DNA from: Gemmatimonadota bacterium
Lineage (GTDB): Bacteria; Gemmatimonadota; Gemmatimonadetes; Longimicrobiales; Gaopeijiaceae
Assembly (NCBI GenBank): GCA_003564295.1
Contig: PXFI01000312.1
Span: 1 to 38,586, forward strand
Direction of reading: 5' to 3'
DNA length: 38,586 bases
The position numbers were made by a program, and so were the translations under genes. Below the pieces are notes generated by a model, which worked only from the letters and a program-made list of their open reading frames with translations, did no database searches and had not been told where the DNA came from. Below are positions 8,868-14,798 of the stretch, in pieces (the stretch's first letter is position 1; every line of letters starts with the position of its first letter).

Positions 8868-10409
8868 TCAGCGCAGTTCCAGCACGACGACGGACTTGGG
8901 CGGTAGCTCCACGATGAGGTCGCTACCCGAGAGCCGGGCTCCCCCGAAATCGGTGGGGGCCACGTTGTTGGGCTGTTCGAAGGTATTGTGGGCGGTCATG
9001 GTCTCTGCGGTGAGGATTCTTCCCGAGACGGACCTGGCGTTGATGCCGCGCAGTTGGGACTGCACGGTGCGGGGTCGGGTCGGGTCCAGGTTGGTCAGGG
9101 TGATGTGGACGGTGCCCTGCTGGTTGCGCGATGCGGAGGCGGTGATGGCCGGGATGGCCTCATCGCCGTGGGAGTACAGTCCCGCATCCAGCTCCAGAGG
9201 CAGGAGTGTTGCGTCCATGTGGACCTTGTACATGTGGAAGACGTGGTAGGTGGGGGTGAGGATCATCTGATCCCCCTGGGTCAGGATGACCGACTGGAGC
9301 ACGTTCACCGTCTGCGCCAGGTTGGCCATTCGGACGCGGTCGGCGTGGTTGTTGAACACATTGAGGTGGAGGCCTGCCACGACTGCATCTCTGAGAGCGT
9401 TCTGCTGATAGAGGAATCCAGGGTTGGTGCCTGGTTCCACATCGTGCCACATACCCCACTCGCCGACAATGAGCCAGACGCGCTTGCGCGGGTCGAAGCG
9501 GTCCATGATCTCCGAGTGACCGCGGATGATCTCATCGATGCGGAGGGCTCTCTGCATTGCTTCGAACCATTCTGCCTCGTTGAACTCCGTGGCCCGGCCT
9601 TTGTTCTGCCACGTGCCGGTGTAGGTGTAGTAATGGAGGTCGAGGCCGTCGATGAAGCGGCCGGCGTCGCCCATGAGTGTCTCTGTCCACTCGAACATGG
9701 CGGCGTTGGGTCCGCTGGCGATGCGGAAAGGTCGTACATCCCCCATGGGTCGGAGGAAGGTCTGATAGCGTCGGTATTCGCGGGCGTACTCGGAGGCGGT
9801 CATATTGCCGCCACACCCCCAGTTCTCGTTGCCCACGCCGAAGAAGCGGACGTCATAGGGATCGGGATGGCCGTTGGCGGCTCGCAGGTCCGCCAGCGAG
9901 CTGCCGCCCGGGTGGTTCAGGTACTCCCACCAGTCGGCCATGTCTCGGACGGTGCCGCTGCCTACGTTGCCCACCACGATGGGCTCGGTGCCGATACGCT
10001 GGACCAGTTCCATGAACTCGTGTGTGCCGAAGCTGTTGTCCTCCGTGACACCACCCCAGACGGTGTTGACCATGGATGGACGCTGATCCCGGGGCCCGAT
10101 CCCATCCCGCCAGAAGTAGTAGTCGGCGAAACAGCCGCCGGGCCAGCGCAGGTTGGGTATCTGGAGCTGGCGGAGCGCCTCGATCACGTCGTCACGCAGT
10201 TGCCATTCACCCTCCTCGTTCCTCACCCAGACGCCGTCGTAGATCATACGGCCCAGGTGTTCCGAGAAGTGCCCGTATATGTGGCGATTGATAGTGGTCT
10301 CGCCCTGGTCGCCGTGAATCACTATGCGTACGGGCACCTGTGCGGTCACGCATACGGGAATAAGCAAGGCCGTGAGCAGCAGCCAGACACCGCAACGTGC
10401 GCCCATCAT
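8868..10409 (-). CDS. Secreted GH51 alpha-L-arabinofuranosidase
   Basis: This retaining glycosidase removes terminal alpha-L-arabinofuranosyl residues. The TIM-barrel signatures are clear: LRWPGGCFADYYFWRDGIGP, then GVGNENWGCGGNM with the acid/base Glu near residue 195, then IVGEWGMWHD with the nucleophile Glu near residue 317. A C-terminal beta-sandwich ends in LPPKSVVVLELR, as in the family. The frame is open to 10469, but the ATG at 10407-10409 (with a second at 10404-10406) follows AAGGAG and opens directly into a signal peptide (WLLLTALLIPVCVTA, cleavage before Gln). The upstream ATG at 10430 lacks a ribosome site. Most GH51 enzymes are cytoplasmic, so export of this one is notable and suits extracellular or periplasmic debranching. 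It follows the LacI-type regulator gene by about 64 bases and is probably co-transcribed with it. Confidence 0.94.
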   Translation of the reverse strand: MMGARCGVWLLLTALLIPVCVTAQVPVRIVIHGDQGETTINRHIYGHFSEHLGRMIYDGVWVRNEEGEWQLRDDVIEALRQLQIPNLRWPGGCFADYYFWRDGIGPRDQRPSMVNTVWGGVTEDNSFGTHEFMELVQRIGTEPIVVGNVGSGTVRDMADWWEYLNHPGGSSLADLRAANGHPDPYDVRFFGVGNENWGCGGNMTASEYAREYRRYQTFLRPMGDVRPFRIASGPNAAMFEWTETLMGDAGRFIDGLDLHYYTYTGTWQNKGRATEFNEAEWFEAMQRALRIDEIIRGHSEIMDRFDPRKRVWLIVGEWGMWHDVEPGTNPGFLYQQNALRDAVVAGLHLNVFNNHADRVRMANLAQTVNVLQSVILTQGDQMILTPTYHVFHMYKVHMDATLLPLELDAGLYSHGDEAIPAITASASRNQQGTVHITLTNLDPTRPRTVQSQLRGINARSVSGRILTAETMTAHNTFEQPNNVAPTDFGGARLSGSDLIVELPPKSVVVLELR

Positions 10410-10473
10410 TATCTCCTTACTTGTCTTCATGGTTGTGGCCAAGGGCCCGTAGCGGCCCGCGCACGCCACGGGA

Positions 10474-11529
10474 TCACCCGCCGTGGGTCACGAGATCGCC
10501 GCGCAGCGAGCGGGTGGAATCCCTTACGATCAGCTCGCTCTTGGTCACGATCCTCCTGGGCGCGACCGGGGAGCGGGCCTCGATCTCGCGGATCAGGAGC
10601 TGGACCGCCTGATCCGCCATCTCCCGCGTGGGCATGCGGACGGTGGTGAGCCGCAGCGCCAGATACTGCAGGAGCTCTATGTCATCGTGCCCCACCACCG
10701 AGACGTCTTCGGGCACACCGAGACCCAGCTCCCGCAGGGCCCGCAGCAGGCCAATGGCCACCAGATCGTTGAAGCAGAGAACGGCGGCGGGTCTTGCCGC
10801 CGGCTCCACCTGGCTGAAGTACTCCAACCCGACCCGGTAGCCGTCCTCGAGACGGGCACCGGTGGGGATGACGGCTCCTGCAGGGAAGATCAGGCTGGAT
10901 TCGCTGAACGCCCGGTGTACTCCCGCCAACCGCTGCTCGAGATGGATCGAGTAGGACGGCCCCCCGAAATAGATGATCTTCTCGTGCCCGTTGTCGATCA
11001 GGTGTTTCGCCGCCTCTCGGGTGGCCTCCACGTTGTCCACGTCCACCAGGCTGGCTTGCACGCCCCGGATCTCGCCGAGAAGAACGAAAGGGGTATTGCG
11101 ACGCTTCAGCTCGAAGATGGGCGAGAGGTCGGCGTTGTCGTCGAACACGGGGTTCACCACGAGACCGTCCACGTCCTTGGCCCGCATCAGCTGGAATATC
11201 CGCCGCTCCGCCTCCGTGTCTCCCTCGGAGGTAGCCACCAGCAGCGTGTAGCCCTGGGCGTGTGCCCGCTTGCGCGCGCTGGTGACGATGGCCGTGTAGA
11301 ACGGGTTGTCCGCCTCCTTGAGCAGGAGACCGATGCTCTTGACCCTGTGCGGGAGACGCCGGTGCGCTCTACCGCTCGGCCGATAGTTCAGGTGCCGCAT
11401 GACACCCAGCACCCGCTCCCGCGTCGCTTCGCTCACCGACGACTTGTCGTTTATCACCGCCGACACGGTGGCTTTGGAAACCCCCGCCTCCACCGCCACA
11501 TCCTGGATCGTGGGACGCCTAGTGTTCAT
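10474..11529 (-). CDS. LacI-family transcriptional regulator, probable arabinose-locus regulator
   Basis: This is a 351-residue DNA-binding regulator. The N-terminal helix-turn-helix is typical: TIQDVAVEAGVSKATVSAVI, then SEATRERVLGVMRHLNYRPS. It is followed by a periplasmic-binding-protein-like sugar-sensing domain with SIGLLLKEADNPFYTAIVTS, DGLVVNP, and FNDLVAIGLLRALRELG leading to VVGHDDIELLQYL. The start is the ATG at 11527-11529, eight bases after GGAG; the frame extends to 11595 but the extra residues are not family-like. The gene lies centrally among arabinan-use genes, directly upstream of the GH51 gene, so arabinose or an arabino-oligosaccharide is the inferred effector. Repression with release by the sugar is the usual mode for the family, but activators also occur. 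Confidence 0.93.
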   Translation of the reverse strand: MNTRRPTIQDVAVEAGVSKATVSAVINDKSSVSEATRERVLGVMRHLNYRPSGRAHRRLPHRVKSIGLLLKEADNPFYTAIVTSARKRAHAQGYTLLVATSEGDTEAERRIFQLMRAKDVDGLVVNPVFDDNADLSPIFELKRRNTPFVLLGEIRGVQASLVDVDNVEATREAAKHLIDNGHEKIIYFGGPSYSIHLEQRLAGVHRAFSESSLIFPAGAVIPTGARLEDGYRVGLEYFSQVEPAARPAAVLCFNDLVAIGLLRALRELGLGVPEDVSVVGHDDIELLQYLALRLTTVRMPTREMADQAVQLLIREIEARSPVAPRRIVTKSELIVRDSTRSLRGDLVTHGG

Positions 11530-11623
11530 GCCGATCGCTCCGCGCGCCAGTCGGGGCCCGTCCCCTTCCCGGCAAAGTTCCATGGTCGCACCCATGCGGC
11601 CGGCACCCGCCCCCTCGGCCCGT

Positions 11624-11652
11624 TTGACAGGCCTCGACGGCGAACGTACAAT
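11624..11652 (+). promoter_or_regulatory. Strong sigma70-like promoter facing away from the LacI-type gene
   Basis: The plus strand carries TTGACA (11624-11629), a spacer of exactly 17 bases, and TACAAT (11647-11652), which is close to the consensus. No recognised plus-strand gene follows until the nucleotidyltransferase gene 22 kb away. The only candidate product is the 44-codon frame starting at 11729. In a GC-rich genome such a match is unlikely by chance, but activity is unproven and the local housekeeping sigma consensus may differ. Confidence 0.4.
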
Positions 11653-11658
11653 GGCGGC

Positions 11659-11688
11659 AGTTTAGCATGGTTCAAGGGGGTTTGACAA
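11659..11688 (-). promoter_or_regulatory. Candidate promoter of the LacI-type regulator gene
   Basis: On the minus strand TTGTCA (11683-11688) and TAAACT (11659-11664) are separated by 18 bases. They lie about 130 bases upstream of the regulator's ATG. The site faces and nearly abuts the plus-strand promoter at 11624-11652, so the two could interfere or share an operator. Confidence 0.35.
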
Positions 11689-11728
11689 GGGCGCCCCGAG
11701 GGAGGGCTGTACGCAGAGGAATTGAGAG

Positions 11729-11863
11729 ATGACGGAAGATTCCCAGGAGCGGGCCATGACTGGTGCGAGACAGGTTCGTTCTGTCGGCTGGCCATGCATC
11801 CATAGCCCGCGGGACGCCGAGCGAGCGGCAGCCGGAAACGGAGCGCGGCTTCCGTGGCCATGA
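11729..11863 (+). CDS. Possible small protein of 44 residues
   Basis: A plus-strand frame begins at an ATG eight bases after AGAGGA and about 77 bases downstream of the near-consensus promoter at 11624-11652. It ends at a TGA at 11861-11863. The product would be hydrophilic, starting MTEDSQERAM and ending ARLPWP, with no signal peptide, membrane segment or recognisable domain. The only support is the promoter and ribosome-site placement. It may equally be a non-coding leader or chance. Confidence 0.2.
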   Translation: MTEDSQERAMTGARQVRSVGWPCIHSPRDAERAAAGNGARLPWP

Positions 11864-11987
11864 CACGGAAGCCGGAGTGATATGGGTCGGGATGATGGCC
11901 GGAGAGGATGTGTGCCGGCTACCGCGGGTGCTGCATAGAACCCCGGCAGGTGATGCTTTCCGTCGCAGCCGTGGTGGGGTCCCGCTA

Positions 11988-12446
11988 CTAGTCCAACTTG
12001 GTCTCGATCAGTATCACGCCGTTTGCGCCTCGTACGCCATAGATGGACGTGGAGCTCACATCCCGAAGGACCGTAATCCGGGCGATCTGCGAAGGGGAAA
12101 GGAAACGCAGGGTCCGGCCCACATCAGCCGACGACACTGCCATACCGTCGATTACCACCAGCGGAGCCCTGCCAGTATCAGGAACCAGGCTGTCCTGGCC
12201 GCGGATCCGGAATGCCAGGTTCCCGTTGGGGAGGGTGATCACGTGAAGGCCGGGAATCCGGCCCCGGAGCATCTCCTCCACAGTCTGGAAGTGCTGGCCT
12301 TCCAGGTCGGCCTCGTCCACCTGCCCCCGGGCCCCCAGGGCGGCTACCCGTGGTGCTCGGTCCTGGACCTCCCCCGACGAACCGTGGGCGCATGCCGCCA
12401 ATAGACCCGCCAGGCAGCATGTCAGAAGTATGTGTGGCACCCGCAT
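11988..12446 (-). CDS. Stand-alone TonB-receptor plug-domain lipoprotein (second copy)
   Basis: This 152-residue protein consists of a lipoprotein signal peptide and one plug domain, without any beta-barrel. The start is the ATG at 12444-12446, five bases after AGGGAGGT. The signal PHILLTCCLAGLLAAC has a clear lipobox. The plug hallmarks follow: MLRGRIPGLHV, APLVVIDGMAV, ITVLRDVSSTSIYG and RGANGVILIETK. In SusC-like receptors these segments lie in the N-terminal quarter and lead into a 700-residue barrel; here a stop follows directly. It lies 96 bases downstream of a paralogue with the same layout. Its role is unknown. Ideas include a periplasmic accessory of the SusC/D system or a TonB-binding competitor. 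Confidence 0.8.
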   Translation of the reverse strand: MRVPHILLTCCLAGLLAACAHGSSGEVQDRAPRVAALGARGQVDEADLEGQHFQTVEEMLRGRIPGLHVITLPNGNLAFRIRGQDSLVPDTGRAPLVVIDGMAVSSADVGRTLRFLSPSQIARITVLRDVSSTSIYGVRGANGVILIETKLD

Positions 12447-12542
12447 ATGAAACCTCCCTGCATGCATCGGGACGCCGACCATTGGCGTCCGTTCGCCCAG
12501 ATGACATGCGCAAGGGGCATTCCACCAGCGCAGGGAAGCCTC

Positions 12543-12986
12543 TTATCGCCGTTTGGTCGTGATCAGGATCACTCCGTTCGCCCCGCGGTTCCCGTAGACC
12601 GACGTGGAGCTCACGTCGCGCAGGACCTGGATCCTGTCGATGTCATCCGCACTCAACCTCTGGATCTCCCTGGAGTTCTGCCCCTCGGGCACGGACACGC
12701 CGTCGATCACCAGCAGCGGTTCCGCGTGTACCCCCTCGAGAAGGGTGGTAGCTCCCCGGACTCGCAACGTGATGTTGCCATCGTTGTCCACGATTGCCTG
12801 CAGCCCCGGCACCCGCCCCTGGAGCATCTCCAGGAGGGACTCCCTGTGCTGGCCTTCACGCTGCGCATCCGTCACTTCAGTGACCGCGCCCATGGGCCTT
12901 CCGTCCACACCCGCCTGGGTGGAGCCGTGGCCGCAGCCGTGCCACAGCACCAACCCGCAGCAAAGGGCCAGCCCTTGTTTCCACAC
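12543..12986 (-). CDS. Stand-alone TonB-receptor plug-domain lipoprotein (first copy)
   Basis: This 147-residue paralogue of the neighbouring plug protein most likely starts at a GTG (12984-12986), five bases after AGGAGG. That start opens straight into a short hydrophobic signal (LALCCGLVLWHGC) ending in a lipidation-type cysteine. The frame is open to 13100, but the upstream residues are arginine- and proline-rich and unlike a protein start. Plug hallmarks are MLQGRVPGLQA, EPLLVIDGVSV, IQVLRDVSSTSVYG and RGANGVILITTK. The barrel is absent. It follows the SusD-like gene by about 134 bases, so it may be part of the susC-susD transcript. The conserved core and intact signal argue for a working gene rather than a fragment. 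Confidence 0.78.
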   Translation of the reverse strand: MWKQGLALCCGLVLWHGCGHGSTQAGVDGRPMGAVTEVTDAQREGQHRESLLEMLQGRVPGLQAIVDNDGNITLRVRGATTLLEGVHAEPLLVIDGVSVPEGQNSREIQRLSADDIDRIQVLRDVSSTSVYGNRGANGVILITTKRR

Positions 12987-13120
12987 GAGAGCCTCCTGTT
13001 CGGTCTTCTCGACCCGTCTCGGGCAGGGGCGCGTCCGCCCCTCACCTCGAGAGCGGTTGGGGCCGGGCGTCGCGGAGGATCGCGACGCCCGACGCCCCAT
13101 CGGTTCATCTACTTCCCGGG

Positions 13121-14764
13121 TCAGTACCCCGGATTCTGTTTATAGTTCGGGTTCGTGGCCAATACAGCCTCCGGTATGGGATAGAGGTTCCGGTGCGACT
13201 CGCTCGGACCCGGCCGGTTCATCCACTGATGGCTGAGGAAGATGCCCCACCGGAGCAGCTGCATCCGCCGGTGACCTTCAATGGCCAGCTCCCACCCTAG
13301 CTCGTCCAGGAAGCGACCGTACTGGATACCGGCGCCTCCGTCGAATGTGGGCGTGCCACCGGGGCCGTTCTTCACCACGCCATCCACATCGTAGTAACCG
13401 TAGTTGTACACGCTACCCTGGAGGAGCTCCGGCCCCGTAACGGTGGCCTTCGCCGGGTTCGTGGATGCAAAGGCCCGCTGCCGCACTTGAGTGACCAGGG
13501 CGGCCGCGCCTGCATGGTCACCGGTACGCAGCAGCGCCTCGGCCCGCATCAGGAGCACCTCGGCATAACGGATCACCGGGTAATCCACGGAGGAGGACCC
13601 CGTCATCCCCTCGTAGATCTCGTACTTCCAGACCGGATAGCCGTTATCAAAGCGGTTGTATTCCGGGGTGCCGAACCCACCGGAACTGACGCTCGGGATA
13701 TGGGCCACGAAGTCGTAGCCACGCCCCTGATCATCGAATTGGGGCCCCATGAGCCATGTATCCTGCTTCCGGGTGTCGTCCGGATCGTACGTGGCCACGA
13801 ACTGCGGGTTGGCGGCACTCCCACCCCAGGGCTGGGCCCGCATGCCGAAGACGAACCGCAGGTCCGGCTTCAGCGTCTTCATGTGGAAGTTGCTACCCGT
13901 GGCGTAGACCTCGTCTTGCGGTGCATGCCACAGGATCTCCACCGACGTGTTGTTGGTCCGCAGGAACGGTGCCTTGTAGTTCGGCTCGAGCTGGTAGCGG
14001 CCAGAGGCGATGATGTCCTGGGTCAGCGGCAGCACCTTCTCATACATGGGCTGACCGACGATCACCTCGGCGTTCAGGTAGGCCCGGGCCAGCAGCGCCT
14101 TGGCGGCCCACTGGTTCAGGCGCCCGTACATGGCAGCGCCCGTCTCCGTGGACAGCCGGGGGATCACCTCCTCCAGCTCCGACACCACGAAGTTGAACAC
14201 CTCCTGGCGCGTATGCTGCGGCGGTAGCTCCGGATCGGCGAAATCCCTCACGATGGCCACGTTCCCGTGGGTAATCACCAGGTTGTAGTAATAGTAGGCC
14301 CGCAACGCCCGGAGCTCCGCCAGGATCCGGTCCTTGAAGGCCTGGTCCGCGATGGGTACCAACCCACTCATGATCTGGTAGTAGACCCGGTTGGCGGCGT
14401 TGATTCCCGAATACTGCTGGTTGAACCACCGGATGTGCTGGCCGTCCGATTCGGTCCACCGGTGGTGCATGTTGCGGATGTAGATCCCTCCGTCATACCA
14501 GCCGTTTGGCCGGACGGGCGTGACGAAGTGGTCCGACGCCTCCTCGCTCCAGTCGAGGCCGCCGTACCATTGCATCCACATGGTGCGCACCGGGATGTAG
14601 GCGGGCGATACCATAGCCGCCACGTCACGGGGCAGGGGGTTGAAGGTCTCTTCGGTGATCTCCGTGCGCGGGAGCTCCGTGAGGTCCGTGCATGCGGCCA
14701 TGAGCACGGCGATGGCTCCCAGCCCCATCACCGCCCTGGCACTCCTTGAATACCTGTTTCTCAT
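13121..14764 (-). CDS. SusD/RagB-like glycan-binding outer-membrane lipoprotein
   Basis: SusD-like proteins sit as a lid on the SusC transporter and capture oligosaccharides at the cell surface. This 547-residue protein begins at the ATG at 14762-14764, six bases after AGGAGG. It has a signal peptide with lipobox (AIAVLMAAC). Family features are the TPR-like helices with AELRALRAYYYYNLVITHG, VVSELEEVIPRL, and RLNQWAAKALLARAYLNAEV. Later come YPVIRYAEVLLMRAEALLRTG and the C-terminal RFLDELGWELAIEGHRRMQLLRWG, the two most conserved blocks of the family. It is directly downstream of the SusC-like gene, with 34 bases between them. The ligand is inferred to be an arabinose-containing oligosaccharide from the surrounding enzymes. 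Confidence 0.95.
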   Translation of the reverse strand: MRNRYSRSARAVMGLGAIAVLMAACTDLTELPRTEITEETFNPLPRDVAAMVSPAYIPVRTMWMQWYGGLDWSEEASDHFVTPVRPNGWYDGGIYIRNMHHRWTESDGQHIRWFNQQYSGINAANRVYYQIMSGLVPIADQAFKDRILAELRALRAYYYYNLVITHGNVAIVRDFADPELPPQHTRQEVFNFVVSELEEVIPRLSTETGAAMYGRLNQWAAKALLARAYLNAEVIVGQPMYEKVLPLTQDIIASGRYQLEPNYKAPFLRTNNTSVEILWHAPQDEVYATGSNFHMKTLKPDLRFVFGMRAQPWGGSAANPQFVATYDPDDTRKQDTWLMGPQFDDQGRGYDFVAHIPSVSSGGFGTPEYNRFDNGYPVWKYEIYEGMTGSSSVDYPVIRYAEVLLMRAEALLRTGDHAGAAALVTQVRQRAFASTNPAKATVTGPELLQGSVYNYGYYDVDGVVKNGPGGTPTFDGGAGIQYGRFLDELGWELAIEGHRRMQLLRWGIFLSHQWMNRPGPSESHRNLYPIPEAVLATNPNYKQNPGY

Positions 14765-14798
14765 TTCTAGCCTCCTGTTCTTCAACGCCTTGGACGCG

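Larger units (their letters stand above)
11530..11987. other. Intergenic region upstream of the LacI-type gene
   Basis: This 458-base region separates the regulator gene from the second plug lipoprotein. It holds two promoter-like elements on opposite strands and a possible very small plus-strand gene, each listed separately. The heptamer TTTGACA occurs twice on the plus strand (11623-11629 and 11681-11687). From about 11864 to 11987 nothing further was recognised. No clear palindromic LacI operator could be settled on by eye. Confidence 0.5.
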
